A stretch of DNA of 64,000 nt from Agrypnia vestita (GCA_016648135.1 JADDOH010003997.1:62001-126000); one strand, 5' to 3'; shown: positions 1 through 12,427, counted from the stretch's first letter. Made by a program: numbers and translations. Notes: generated by a model not told the origin, from the sequence alone.

Positions 1-219
1 TTAATCGATACATTTTGAATAAGTTGAGTGAAATGCCCACCGGAAGCAAGTGTCAAAATATATAAGCTTAGAAACGCAACGCATGCGCCGTCAAGGTACG
101 GCTAGACATCCATCAGGCAGTCTAGCGTCTACCAGTGCTTAATTTTTAAACAATATTTCAAGTACCTAGAATTTACATTACTTGCAAGAAGTATGTTTCA
201 TTTTAAAGTTACAATGTAA
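1..219. other. AT-rich sequence, nothing recognised
   Basis: No open frame of coding quality, no tRNA-like boxes and no obvious repeat are visible up to the TA microsatellite. Confidence 0.5.
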
Positions 220-221
220 CA

Positions 222-351
222 ATATATATGTATTATATATATATATATATATATATAATATATTATATATATATACTATATACATATATTTATACTACTA
301 TACTATATATTATGTATATTTTATATATATAATATATATATATATATTATT

Positions 352-383
<32 letters not shown>
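222..383. repeat. Imperfect (TA)n microsatellite
   Basis: Runs of TATATA interrupted by short TACTA and TTATA variants. The open frame that crosses it reads Tyr/Ile repeats only and is an artefact of the repeat. Confidence 0.95.
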
Positions 384-384
<1 letters not shown>

Positions 385-1897
385 TCTGACACATTCCTGT
401 AAAGTGTGTCGTAAGTAAAAAAAGTCCATTTTATAGATGGGCACAAACAAAAATGAACCATTTTTAATGCTTAATATTTAACAATTGGTACGTTTATCTT
501 GACAAATAAGCTATGTAGGGAAAGTCATTTTTATTTTTTACTGCAGATTAAGATGTATATGGTCTCATAAAAAAGAGACCCTAACGGCCGTTCATAAAAA
601 AGATAGAGAATTTTTATAGAGAATCACGTTTCCTTCGAAAATTAGAAAAAAAATGACTACGTTTGTCTATGCAAAATGCGATACATCAGATAATACAAAG
701 GAAATTTACTTAAATTACGCAAATATCGCACACGTAAAATTAATAAACGTGGTTAAACAGATTTGATGAAGATATTCAAATTACAAAATTGTGCAAATAA
801 ATTTCAACTAAATGTAAATATCCACGCAAATGAAATATTTATTTTACATGGTTGCTCAAATTGACAGAAATTATTGAGAAAAATATCTAAGTTGATTAAT
901 TGCTTAGTAATCTAAAGAAAATTTTTACAACTATAACATTTAAAATCATCGATTGTATTTCAGGCAATGATATGTATAAATTACTCACACGGGGAAGACA
1001 ACATAATGCTCTTGTATTCAAAGGGTACAAATCTATGTTAATGTTACACTGTACAAATTATCCATGTGAAGTTTTTGTGGGGGTGCGCGTATGTGATGGA
1101 CGACTAGCCAATATAAAAGACAATTTTCCAACGAAACACCACTAATATTACTGTTATAAATCATTATAATGGCATCATCAGTAATATGAGCAATACATTC
1201 AGTACGTTTAAAAGAAAATAAAATTCAGTCAACGACGTGCGGTCTCTCTCATATTTATAATTTGTGGAGCAGCTTGATAAGATGCGCTGAAATTAATATT
1301 AAGATCAAAATATATAATATATGTGGCGTATAGATGCAAAAACCAACACTATTCATGTGGATCCATACATCACATATAATGCTTTATGTAAAATGTCTAT
1401 CATTTCCGATACTAGGACGCTACACTACGCTAGGTGGCATTGTTTCCACAGCCTTAACTAGCGGCCGAGATGACGATAAAAAAATTAACGCTATTCTAAT
1501 TGGAATTTTCTGAAAAACCGAAGCAAATTAAGTAGAATTTTAGCGATTAGACCATTTAAATTAACAAAAACGGTGAATAATTAATATTGTTACGTGTCTA
1601 AATGTAAGAAATAATTTGTTTATATTTTAGATGGATTTTGCAATATTTTTTGGTTGTGACTAATCAATGTATATATAACTAATAAAAAAATAATATAAAA
1701 CTGAAATATGAAGTCATTTAGATATAGAAATTTTTATTAAACATAATAAATAAATAATGACGAATTAAAAGTAGATTTATCGGTAAAAATATAATTTTCA
1801 TTTTTAAATATATTATGTTCTTATTAAAAATTAATCAGTAATCAGGTTGACTTGAAAATAAATTAGTCGAAACAAATTGCATCATTGTGACCATTGG
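384..1897. other. AT-rich intergenic stretch, nothing recognised
   Basis: Read on both strands. Open frames are short and compositionally like random AT-rich DNA. No mobile-element signature was seen. Confidence 0.45.
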
Positions 1898-1978
1898 TTA
1901 GGTACTGAAAAATGAGCTGAAGTTACCGTTACAACCACCCTCACATCAGTAACTTTAGTTCATTTTATCAGTACCTAC
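1898..1978. repeat. Inverted repeat (foldback), ~29-bp arms
   Basis: The left arm starts ttaggtactga and the right arm ends tcagtaccta. The arms pair over about 28 bases with a few mismatches around a 22-base centre. This could be a small MITE or a hairpin-forming foldback. No target-site duplication was identified. Confidence 0.6.
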
Positions 1979-2027
1979 CTTACCAACTAATTATTGGAAC
2001 CTATAAATGTAAAAATTCTATATTAAA

Positions 2028-2165
2028 AAGAAGTCAGTTTAATACTTCACCTGTCGATGAGAGATTCTGTTTCTCTCGAAACTTAAGTAGTAAATTTTAA
2101 AAAGATTAATAAACTCTCATGGACGTAACAAATTTAATTTTTTCACCTAGTTAATGACAAGGTCA
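2028..2165 (+). repeat. Hammerhead-like repeat family B, copy 1
   Basis: A conserved block (cacctgtcgatgagag, hairpin, ctctcgaaac) is followed by a tail containing ggacgtaac and ending near tttttcaccta. The same order of blocks recurs near 23.2 kb and twice near 25.4 kb. The hairpin stem GAGA/TCTC lies between GATGA and CGAAAC, as stem II does in a hammerhead ribozyme. The upstream core reads CTGTCGATGA rather than CTGATGA, so it is not canonical. The family is probably a tail of a Penelope-like or retrozyme-like retroelement. No protein is encoded. Confidence 0.6.
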
Positions 2166-5027
2166 TTCGCGTCCATCCTAGAACGACTTCTAAATACATA
2201 ATTGTTGAAAATATTTGATAAACGATATATTATATTAATCTGAGGTGTTTCGTACAAATCAATGTCAACAAAGTCTGCCTTGAGACGTTCACGCGGTAAG
2301 GCGAAGATGAGGGTTATCTCTTTTTATAGTTTAAATACTCTATTCTAAATTAATTAAAAATTAATGTCCATTTATTTTTCTAATCTTCAATGGTCTACAT
2401 TTATTACAGGTCACCAATAAAAAATAATTTTCCACCGAGACTTTAGAAACGTAACATAATCTGTACAGGAAAAGAAATATAGTCCGTTCCAGGATTCCTC
2501 TGTAAAAACAAGACTTACCTGCGGAGACTATGGGTGATCAATAAGACAGACGGCTACCTTGGCTGAACCAGTCGTTAAATAAATAACTGAAATCGATATC
2601 CATTCGAGCGGAACGGCAAGCTCAATAATGAAACACGGCCATGAATTGCGAATCAAGATATAAGTTTTTGTGTTTTATGTACAAAGTGGAATTGTTCCAC
2701 AGAGATGTAGTGGACTGGTATGAAATACACGACCCCTTTCATTTTCTCGGCTTTGCGCTTTCAGAAGATAGTTGTAAAGTAAAAATCCACTCGCTGCGTT
2801 TAAAAACACCTCTTATGTTGATGAAGGTGTTTTTACTTGTTCGAGGGAGCCCAACTTCTCGCAAGATCAATAAAGTTTTTATTGTCTAGCGAAGGCGTAA
2901 AACTCGATCCCGGCCTTATTTACACGCTTTTGCCTTTGAAAGTATGAATTCCTAACTAACACTTGATTGCCCACAAAAGCCCGTCTCTGAATATTGTATC
3001 AGTCCTGAAGTTAAAAGGTCTACTCAAAAATCTAACGCCAAATTATTTGCAAATCAGTAGGTATATCAGTATTAAAATGTTTACTAATTTAATAAACCAT
3101 AATTGTATTATGTTACATCGTATTTATTCATGATAATAAGGATTAATTAAAATAAAAAACAGGTGTGTCTCATTAGACGTATTATATTTTATACAATGTG
3201 GGAAACCACGTTGCAGTAAATGCGAAGTCTACAAACATTACGGCAGGTACGAATTGTGTATTGAAAAGGAAGGATGAAATTCATACATACAAATGAAATG
3301 TATATAAGGGAGAGTTGAACATTAGCGCGCTCTTAAGAAAATTGGGCAAAAAAGGAGTGGTGCAAAAATAATAACAAAAACACTTTAAACTCACAGACGG
3401 CGTGAGGAATGCGATATTATTATTGTTAGCGCACAATGTGAATTTGCCTTTTACTATTGTCACATTCTTAATTAGAATAGGGCGCGGCATCATCAACAAT
3501 GTGCAATTATCAACTCTCCCCTACTTAGTATATCTTAATAAATGTTATAGTATATTCATATATCTTAAAAAAAATAAAAATAAACAGAACTATAAAATTG
3601 TACGTCATGAAAAGCAGAACAAATATGAACATAGGAATATAGCAATAATTGTAACTTATGTACAGAATATTTCAACAAGTTTCATGAAAAAGAAAAATTT
3701 ATTTGTAACTTAGTAATGAATTGGAATATATGTACAACTAGTTTATTAATGTCATTATAAAGTTTTAGTTTGCATTCATAAAACTGGATTAAAGCGCGCA
3801 ATATTATCGTGGTACAAAATTTTGGATAAATTCCGGGGTATTAAAATTACGGAGAATCATATCGCATTAATTTTGACTAAACGATTTAATTATTAAATAC
3901 TCAAGGAATTGATTCGTGTATAATATAAATAATTATAAAATTTTTGACACTAAATTTGTCAGTGATAGATAAAATTGTTACTATATATTTTTATTAATGT
4001 AAAATTAATTTAATAATTAGCATTATCCTACGCCGTGATTGATCTTGATATCAGCAATATCTTATTGATGATGTGAGATAATAATTTTGGATTAGTATTC
4101 AATTCACTAATTATAATTGACAGAAAATGGGAAAAACAACTGAATTAAATTGTAAAGTTTGCAATGCAATATTCTACGCACATGTTTCAAATGCCTTACC
4201 TGTTGTCTAAAAACTTACCAAAAATATATAAAATCTTAAAATTTAACAAAATACAAACGGAGAGCAGTGCAAAGCCCCAGTTTTATTAAAATTAATGACT
4301 GGAAATATGTGAAATGATAAATTATGTTTTGTTTCTTTGTAAAGTACTTTTGTGACTTGGTTAAGTCTGCGTCAGAAAAAATTAAAATGCGAGTTTCTCG
4401 ATGATTAATGTTCCTTTTAAAACTACCGTATTCTCTCAGTGGGTATTTCTGTAGTAGGCACTTCAATTTTCTGGCAGTCTTTATGTGCCTTTTCACCTTA
4501 GCTTTTACCATTGCGTGCGATGCTTTCAACTCGTAATGCCGTCATATTTCCTCCAAAAGCCGCCGCCGTGGATATTCGGGAGAATATCATGAGTGATACG
4601 AGAAGGGGGGTTTATATTTGATTTCTACGTGTATTATTGTAAATTTTATTTGAACAGTTTCAAAGACGTCAAGACGTGAATCTACGTATTCTAAAATTAA
4701 AATTAAAAAACAGCGCATTGAAATCAGCAGCATACATCGGCATAAAATTTTAATCACCCAGATTATTTAAAAAAAATTATATGAAATGCAAATACATTGA
4801 GATTATTATTTATTGTCATCAAATTTTAAAAGATTTATGTGCATAATCATTTGGGTTTTCTCATTTAACTAACCGAGGTTGATAAAAAAATATTACTCGA
4901 TTTAATTATTACATTGATAAATATAAAATATTGTGTAATCAACTTAATATAAGGGTAAATTACAAAAAAATATTAAATAAAAAATATGCACTCTTCCAAT
5001 GCTTAGATACCTACCTATTTTAGTGGA
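2166..5027. other. AT-rich stretch without recognised gene
   Basis: Several short open frames (for example at 2641-2889, 3402-3713 and 4236-4529) show no recognisable protein features and I do not annotate them. On the minus strand a consensus-like 5' splice site (CGCAG/GTAAGT) lies at about 2514-2524. No open frame of useful length feeds into it. Confidence 0.4.
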
Positions 5028-5080
5028 ATCCAAACTCAAAACTAAGCTGACTCAAAAGCTGCTTTGTGTTGAGTTTGGAT
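5028..5080. repeat. Short inverted repeat, 19-bp arms
   Basis: The arms atccaaactcaaaac and its near-complement ending gagtttggat flank a 15-base centre. Two to three mismatches are present. Hairpin-forming; origin unknown. Confidence 0.55.
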
Positions 5081-5549
5081 AGTATAACAAAGCGTGGTGT
5101 CATTGTCACCGCTAGAAACCTGAATGGCAAATATAATCGATGAAAAAGAATATTCTTAAATACCCACCATATAAAATATTTACATATATATTAGCGTAGA
5201 ATTGAAGAGATTGGCAATGTCATGATAAGGGCTTCATTAAGCAGCAGATGATGATGGTGAATCAATACTAAAGTTGTGCAATTTTATTTAAATAAGGATG
5301 GTAAAATATATAAGTGTATTCAAATTTTTTATTATTTTTACTTTATTTGAATGTATTTATTTTAGAAATGCTTCTCAAAGATTATTTTTTTAAAATAACA
5401 CACAGAATATTTTTGAAACATGCAGCTTTTACCAAAAGCAGTAAAATAAAAGAAAAATTTTAACTAGCCAACGAATTATTAAAAAAAAATGTGAGTGATT
5501 TTTATTTAAATATAGATAAGAAAACGGAAAACATTAATATTCTTTCTTT

Positions 5550-5677
5550 TTTCAAAATAAGATAAAAGCTTGTGCTATGAAAATAGTACTAACTTGCTGG
5601 TGTCCTGGAATGGGGCTCAAACCACAAATCAGGTCACTAGGCGAGCGTCATGGTCATTAAACCCACAAGCTATTCAA
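5550..5677 (-). mobile_element. tRNA-derived SINE, family 1 (diverged)
   Basis: On the minus strand it reads as the same element as the cleaner copies at 23.3 and 48.6 kb: a tRNA-like head with a mutated B box (ggtttgagcccc), then the body segment agcacaagct...ttattttg. Diverged and probably old. Transcription would be by RNA polymerase III from the A and B boxes if intact. Confidence 0.7.
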
Positions 5678-5828
5678 ATTTTCTTTGGCTTTTTAAATGA
5701 TTTTATCCTTACTAGGCATTACCTTTAACCATGACTACTTTTAACCTGTCAACATATATGTATATTATTCATCATTGGGTGCCTTATCAGGTCCCCGCCG
5801 ATGTTGGCATTATTCATGTATACCTATA

Positions 5829-7030
5829 ATATACTAGCGGTCCGTTCCCGGCGTACCCAGGTAACGGATTTATTTTTTAAAAAATGGAGGGGGAAGATGT
5901 CATTGTTTTTCAAAACCTCTTATGATACAGGCAGGATAACATGATTATCAAGATTATATTAGATATAAATAAATTTTTAAAATTAAAATTATACATAATT
6001 CATCCAAATATTTCCACAATATTACAAACGGTATTGATTTTTAAATATAATATATCGAAGTGGTGAGAGAGGGTTAAAGGTGGGACAGGGAATGATAACT
6101 TTTATTTTCCGTAGGGTAATAAAGATAAAGCATGCAAAATTTGAGTCAGATCTGATTGAAAAAATGAATGGCGCGTATGTTTTCCACCAGGTCCCAAAGA
6201 ATTAGTACGCAAAATTTGAGTTCAATATGTCAAACGGTGTAGTTTTAAATAAAATAAATATATAAGGGAGGGGTAAAGGCATTCATCTTTTCCGCAAAGT
6301 CTCAAAGAATAAGGATGAAAAATCAAATTCAGATTTGTCAAACAATACAAATTTGTGGAAAAAAAACATAGCAGGGGGAAGGAATTGTGTAAATTACGTA
6401 AAAGGGGAGGGGCGATATTTTGTATATATTACCCGCTGTATCCTAAATAATAAATAGACAAAATTTGGGTCAGATCTGTCATACGGTACAGATATCTATA
6501 AAAAATATAGTAGTAGGAAAAGGTGGGATCAAGAGGGAGGGAGTAGTGTGTCCTATGCTCTCTGGTAGGTACTAAAGTTTATGTATGCTAATTTTGGGTC
6601 AGATCTGTCAATTAATATATTAGGGGAGAGGGTGAAGTAAAGGACGAGGGGGATACATCATCTCCTGTTTTCCTTCAAATCCCAAAAAATAATTATGCAA
6701 AATTTGGGTCGGTCTGTCATACGACAAAGATTTGTATGGAAAATATATGAGAAAGAAGGGTGAGGTAAAGGTGGAGGGAGGAAATGTGGCGAATGTTTTC
6801 CGTCAAGTCCTAAAGAATGAGGATGCAAAATTTGGGTCGGTTCTGGCAATTGGTACAGATTTTTCATGGAGAAAATATCGCGATGGCGGAAAGGGGAGAA
6901 ATATAGCCAATGTTACACGCCGGGTCCTAAAGAATAAGAATAAGTAAGCAATATTGGGCCAGATCGGTCAAACGGTATAGAGAACAGAAAGACATACATA
7001 GAGTTTTATAGGTATAAATATGTATATTTT
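5829..7030 (+). mobile_element. Non-autonomous element with internal ~120-bp tandem units
   Basis: The left edge (actagcggtccg...cccggc) resembles the start of a widespread class of insect dispersed repeats, and the right edge (gaacagaaagacatacatag) resembles their usual end. Between them a unit with the core gcaaaatttgggtcagatc, followed by a purine-rich GGGAGG-type block and cctaaagaat, is repeated about eight times. The cores lie near 6147, 6210, 6323, 6459, 6592, 6699, 6826 and 6945, spaced roughly 63-136 bases apart. The open frames here (6658-6867, 6732-6947) are chance readings. The boundary assignment is an inference from resemblance. Confidence 0.6.
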
Positions 7031-7070
7031 ATATGTAAGTATTTACGCCATATAATTATGTGTTTTTAAA

Positions 7071-7385
7071 GTATTACTGTTTTTGCAAGGTTTTTATTTA
7101 AAAAAAACTATTTTCATTTTCTGCAATCATTCTATTTAACTTGTATTAAAACGAGTGAATTGTTCACAGTCGATATAACTTATTGTTATGATAGAGATAG
7201 TGGAAAAAAAATAATACCAATAATTATGGAGATATGCAATATCAATGTTTACATCGATATTGCATATCTCCATAATTATTGATATGTATTAGGTCATTGT
7301 TGCTTAAATTTTTTTTACTAATAAGCAAGGCAAACATCCACCTGTGAAATATTATGGATTAGCTCTATAACACCCTGCAAACGTA
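7071..7385. mobile_element. MITE copy related to the 27.0-27.6 kb element
   Basis: The segment from ctatttaacttgtattaaaacga through attgatatgta and aggtcatt to aaggcaaacat aligns block by block with the right two-thirds of the 27-kb MITE. It contains a perfect 26-bp inverted repeat (7218-7243 with 7256-7281) around a 12-base loop. The outer left end is too diverged to place exactly. Confidence 0.65.
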
Positions 7386-8332
7386 ATTTTCAATTTTATT
7401 TATATGCACAAAAATGAAAATGAATAATACTTATAATTTACATTAGTTATATGTTTTCAAAGCTAGAAAACGCCATGAATTGTTTTCAGAAATCAAAATA
7501 AATAAATACTCGACGATCTATGAGATGTGATTTAACAACGGTCGAGTACAATACTAATTAGAGAAATCTAAACCAGAATATTCTCGACAACATGCAGTCA
7601 GCACAATAGCCGAAACGAGAGAGAGCCCCTTAGAGTTCTGTCAGAATTATAGACCGGAACACTGGTTTAAACTTGCCTAAACTGATTCTGTATGACCGTC
7701 TCTCTTGTGCGGAATGTTTTGTTTATACTGGCTCTGGTATTTAAGAGGATCTTGTTCCAACCCTCGCCGGCTGAATAGGGGAGCGGGGAGCGTTCGAGCT
7801 CGCCAACCTCAAATTTTTATTGTAAGCCGCATGCCGAAGCGCAATTTGCACTTCATTAGTTTATACAGAGTTAAAATTTGTTAAGTGCGAGTACTAGACT
7901 AATATGTTGAACTCATAATTACTTACGTATGCAATGTACAATATGTTGTAGACGCACAAAATTGCTTATAAAAATTATAGTTTTATTACATAAATTAGTG
8001 AGATAATAAAAAAAAAATCTGTAGAATAATGTAGTTACTACCGGGACTAAAACTCGAAACACACATCTTTATCAAGAAGACTAGTAATAAAGCCATAGTG
8101 TTTCCATAATCAATCGTAAAATTAAGATTTTTTTTAGTGAGATATTTGTTTATATATATAATATAATATATCGATTATCAACACTTCGATAATGACTCTA
8201 GACAGTTCTTGTGTTAAATTAAAGTACTGTGAATAGTGAAGAGGGAACCACCATACACCCACGGCTGTTTTATGAGCAATAGTTCACATATCGGCCCTAT
8301 ACTTTCGCCACCCAATTAGGAATCTTTCTCAC
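7386..8332. other. Intergenic, slightly GC-richer core, nothing recognised
   Basis: About 7560-7810 is less AT-rich than its surroundings (cgccggctgaataggggagcg) and could be conserved or regulatory. No open frame or known repeat supports a call. Confidence 0.35.
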
Positions 8333-8364
8333 GCCACTTAAACACATATAAGTGTAAGTGGCGC
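8333..8364. repeat. Perfect 9-bp hairpin
   Basis: cgccactta and taagtggcg flank a 14-base loop. It lies in AT-rich DNA with no adjacent gene, so a terminator or regulatory role is not supported. Confidence 0.5.
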
Positions 8365-9106
8365 GAAGAGGCGTCCACACAATACCACTTCACGATCAAC
8401 AATGTAAAAACATTTTAATAAAATTTGAAAAATAACATGTAACGTAGAGATTTGAAAACTTTATATTTAACCAAAATAAAAAATAACTGGTTCATGTTAA
8501 TTCTTTTTAAGCGTTGTATATAATTTTAGTTGATTTTCAAGAAACCATATTTTGGAAAATCACAACTCAAGAAATTATATGTAATTTAAATAATATTTGG
8601 TACTATTATTAAAGAAATGGAAGAACCTCAATTTTAAATAAAATTAATCCTTTTTACAGAATATCTACTGTAAATAAAAGTATAATAAACTTCGTAGCTG
8701 ACTACACTCTTATATATATAAAGTTATGTTGTTAGTTAAATATAAGAGGTTCGATGGTCAGATTACTGGGTATGAATTCAAGTCTGATTATTAGACGTGA
8801 ATTCAAGTCACCACGTGGATTTTATGGATTTTTTTAAAATTCAAAGTGAGTTATTGCACATTTTTTCTTTCAATAATATAGAATACAATAAAAAAAATGT
8901 TTTTTTTAAAAATATGTTTTATTTTAACTTTGTAATATACACACAATACGAGTTATTAATTACTCACTATAGATTCGAGAGGAGCACTTCACATCACTAA
9001 TCCTAGAGCTTTTTGCCCCAAAAAAACCTCCCCACCGCGCGCCTCCCTGACCTACCCGATTACGTAAATTTTATATTTAAGTTATTTATTAACTATTATT
9101 TTAAAT
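8365..9106. other. AT-rich, nothing recognised
   Basis: A short stretch near 8931-9000 has weak similarity to 11507-11575 (both contain a variant of agaggagca and of acacacaata). This may be a remnant of an unclassified repeat. Confidence 0.3.
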
Positions 9107-9346
9107 ATGTTGCACCACGAAGTATCTGCCAAATCTTTCAATGATATTATAAATGGTTTTGTTTGTTTTACTCAAAATCATATAATTAAACAACAAATTA
9201 AGATCTTTAATAAAAAACACTTTTGGACAGTTATAGAAACGGATGATGGACGTTACTGTGTTCAAGTAACAGAACATATGAACAAACGAACTTATGTAGA
9301 AATCCCTTACGCGTTACTCACTCTAAATGAGAGCTACATAATGTAA
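9107..9346 (+). other. Unrecognised 79-codon open frame
   Basis: The frame starts at an ATG and stops at TAA. Its predicted product is mixed in composition (several His, Asp, Glu, Thr and Lys) rather than the Ile/Asn/Lys/Tyr runs of neighbouring AT-rich frames. It has no signal peptide, transmembrane segment or motif that I recognise. A LINE tail begins about 250 bases downstream on the same strand, so it could be part of a decayed element. It may equally be chance. No function is proposed. Confidence 0.2.
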
Positions 9347-9589
9347 ATTTAACGTTTTGGGGTCTTAGATAAGGACGGATATAGGCACCCTTGTGGGTAA
9401 CATTACTACATCCTTGGGTCGGAAACAAGGATGCGATAAAAATCTGATTCTGTGGGCCGAAATTATCGCATTGTTGAATACACGCCGTAAACTATGTTGG
9501 TGTTGATTCTATGTTTATTTCCAAAGTTTTGCTTTAACAATCTATTCAGATCGTGTTAATTATGCAATCAAACAAATATGTTTTCGTCC

Positions 9590-9836
9590 TTCTGAATTTT
9601 CCGAATTCCTTTTTGAGAATACTAGACACTTAGGGAGGAAAAGTACGACATTTCGCATTTAATAATTAAGGGCAAAATCGAGGAAAATGGAGTGTTGGCA
9701 GGAAAAAAATCTCATGGCTCCATATTGTACGAGATTGGATAAGAACAAGGACGGTGGAACAGTTGTTTAGAGCCGCTAGAGATAGGGATAGTCAACATTG
9801 GGGGGACCAGACACCAGAAGAAGAAGAAGTTAAGTG
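9590..9836 (+). pseudogene. LINE reverse-transcriptase C-terminal fragment
   Basis: Reading through one frame shift, the translation ends with the typical tail of insect non-LTR retrotransposon ORF2: a basic GRKKISWL-like segment, then RDW and VEQLFRAARDRD, followed by a short Glu-rich end and a stop. Upstream, KSTTFRI and IIKGKIE-like segments fit the same tail. Only about 80 residues remain. The RT catalytic core and endonuclease are absent. 5'-truncated and inactive. Confidence 0.7.
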
Positions 9837-10084
9837 ATACTCTAATATGATTACTAATAATAATGCAATAGAGCTTTAAATATATTGTGGTATTATTTTT
9901 TCTATTAAATGAATTGATGAAAAATGAAACTATTACGAAATAGAAAACTATTTTGATATACATGTGTCCCAGGGAAAGTCGTCCAAATGGAGCCTACGGT
10001 TAGTTAAAATCACTGGCAACCCAGTAAAAAATATCACTCCTTTCAATGGTAATTTTTTTTGTCGTAAACTAAAATTTTAGCTTT

Positions 10085-10400
10085 TTACTCCCTTTCTTTT
10101 AACTCGTAGCGTCTGCTTGCTTGTCTGTCGAAAAAACTTTGGATCGATTTTTAACCCTTTTCCCGTGATCCAATGGAGCTGAAAGTTTGCAGGCACACTT
10201 GTGGCGACAATAAAAATGATCTAACAATTTCCAATTTTGGTTTAAAAAAAGTATAATTAAAAATCTAAAATTATAGTATAATTTTAGATTTTTCGAAATT
10301 TTTAATTACACCCTTTCGTAGCGTCGCCCAACCCGAGCCCAACGCGTGGGGTAAGCGCCAAACCTGTTTCAACTACTAAATGAGAAAGGGAATATAATAA
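10085..10400 (+). repeat. Dispersed repeat R, copy 1
   Basis: It shares the ordered blocks actcccttt, taactcg..gcgtctg, ttgcttg, cgaaaaaactttg, agtataatttt and gagaaaggg with 12425-12720. It includes a perfect 17-bp inverted repeat around one central base (10259-10293). Class unknown; non-coding. Confidence 0.65.
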
Positions 10401-12228
10401 AAACTTTGTTTTTATTGGTTAGTTTTTTATCATTTTTTTAATTAAAAAATCATAGCACGATTTTAAGAGTTCAATATTTTTACTATCCAAACCAAGATAA
10501 TCGTTTCGGCAGATTATGCCATTATCAACTGTAGTGTTATTTAAAAAAAAATAAAAATTATGTTTTGTACAATAAATTACGTCAGTTAACAAAAAAACAA
10601 AACAGTTTGGCAGACAATTTTTAAAATTTAAGGTATATTAATTAATAAGGTCATATAAATAAAACGCTAAATTATATTTCGCATTGCTTCCGTGTATCAT
10701 GTATGTATCCTATGTACCCTTATAAATATGATAATAATATCTACATGCCTCTTATTACCGGAAGTGATTGTTTTTCTTCGGGGACCTTGAATTCGCATCC
10801 TCGGGTGGTCAAATTTTTAAACTTACATACAGCCGAGACACAATCCTTATTTAGTGCTGTAAATTTAGTAATAATGTTCTGGTGGCGAGATCCCGATACA
10901 CCTTATTTAGAATTTTTTTTCGAATAATTTTTTTATTATTGTAATAGATACTGCAGTATTTGATCCGAGAAATCTATAATTAACCTCTTTGATTTACGTT
11001 TTTTAAATATGATCAATTGAAAAAAGAACTTTTGTTTACCTAGTAAATTTAAAAAAAAAACTTGTTTATAGTGAAGATTTAGTATCGGTGAAAAATAAAA
11101 AAAAAACATTTGAAAGAAAATGAATGTATAAAAAAACCTTTTTTATATTTTTTAAATTCTATCTATAGACCTTAGTAAGATTCAATATTGTTCTTTAATA
11201 TTATGAAAGTTTACTGTTGAAAAGATAATAATATTATTGCTTTATAAGTTATGTAAAGAAAATCGATATAATTTATTTAAAAGTATTTAAAAGGTTCAAG
11301 ATAATAAGGTTTTTGTGATATTATTCAATGTTTAGTTTTGGTTTATATTTTGCAAACATATCTATATTCTAAAAAACATATTTGTTTATATACATGCTTA
11401 ATATTCTACATATTCAACAAAAACTTTAATTTTAATGGACAAAAAAAGTTTGTGTACACGCGAACACTTTTTAAATTAATGTATATGTACATATATTTTT
11501 ACTTACAATTTGTATTACACACAATATTTGAGATATTTATCGCTATTGTAGTTCCTAGAGGAGCATTTCCTCTCATGTATACATAATAATTAACTTAAAT
11601 TGTAAGTATTTATTCTGTATTTAAGTTAGTTATTATTTATACCTGCTGATGTAAGGGACTTTTTCTCTTGAAACTATAGAAGTGATTAATTACTCAAATA
11701 ATGTTTAGTACATAGTTTAAATAAAAACATATATTTTAAATTTTTGTTAAATTTAAACTGAAATTTAGTTTTTAATGTCTTCTAGTAATTCTTAATAATA
11801 TAAAAAATATTAGTAAAGCATTAAATATTAGCGTGTATGTAATTAATTTATCTCCATATATTTTTTAGATAATCACTATAAACAAACAAATCTATTAAAC
11901 TGAAAAATGTTTAAGAGTGTCTTCTTGTAAAGCCAGAAAACAATTGCGGTATCTGTCTACGTCTACCGCCATTACAGATCTCTCTCTCCCCTGCTCACTC
12001 TCCTCCTCCTCGTTTTCCACGACAGAACAATAATTAGTCTCCATGTTTAAGCCACTAGATTATATAAACCACGCCAGGATACTGGCGGTGGATAAGTATT
12101 TCTAATGAAGTCATAAATAATCATTTTCTCACTCATTACTTATACATAAATCTTAAATAAAGGCACATATATTTGATCAGTTTTAAGCTGTGAATTACCG
12201 AAAAATTATTATGTATTTAAATATTTCT
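10401..12228. other. AT-rich, no confirmed gene
   Basis: An open frame at 10703-10927 (74 codons) and one at 11338-11586 start with ATG but show no domain or motif that I recognise. The second is rich in Tyr/Phe/Ile as expected of random AT-rich DNA. 11950-12080 is less AT-rich (ctctctctcccctgctcactc) without an identifiable feature. Confidence 0.35.
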
Positions 12229-12427
12229 CAGCCTAGTGATAAGACTTTCGGCTAGTCATCGAGAGGTCAGAGGTTCGAACCTTGTCCGGTACCAGCAAAT
12301 TATATTATATTCTATAATAAGCAATGCAAGCAAATTATCGTGAATTTATTACAGGAGCGTTTAATTTAGTTTAAAAATAGTAAGATTATTTAAGTGACTC
12401 ACGTTTATTGTATTAATCTCTATTTTT
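12229..12427 (+). mobile_element. tRNA-derived SINE, family 1 (diverged)
   Basis: The head keeps a B box (aggttcgaacc) and an A-box-like cctagtgataagac. The tail keeps gcgtttaatttagttt and aaaatagtaaga, then ctctattttt, as in the cleaner copies. About 50 extra bases separate head and tail. Confidence 0.75.

Noticed and set aside
182..418. Open frame over the TA repeat
   Set aside because: Product is a Tyr/Ile simple-sequence reading of a microsatellite.
2514..2524. Minus-strand exon ending at a consensus donor site
   Set aside because: All three frames feeding the donor hit stops within a short distance and no acceptor partner is evident.
6050..6990. CRISPR-like array
   Set aside because: Units are long (~120 bp), diverged and without uniform short repeats and spacers; a minisatellite inside a repeat element fits better.
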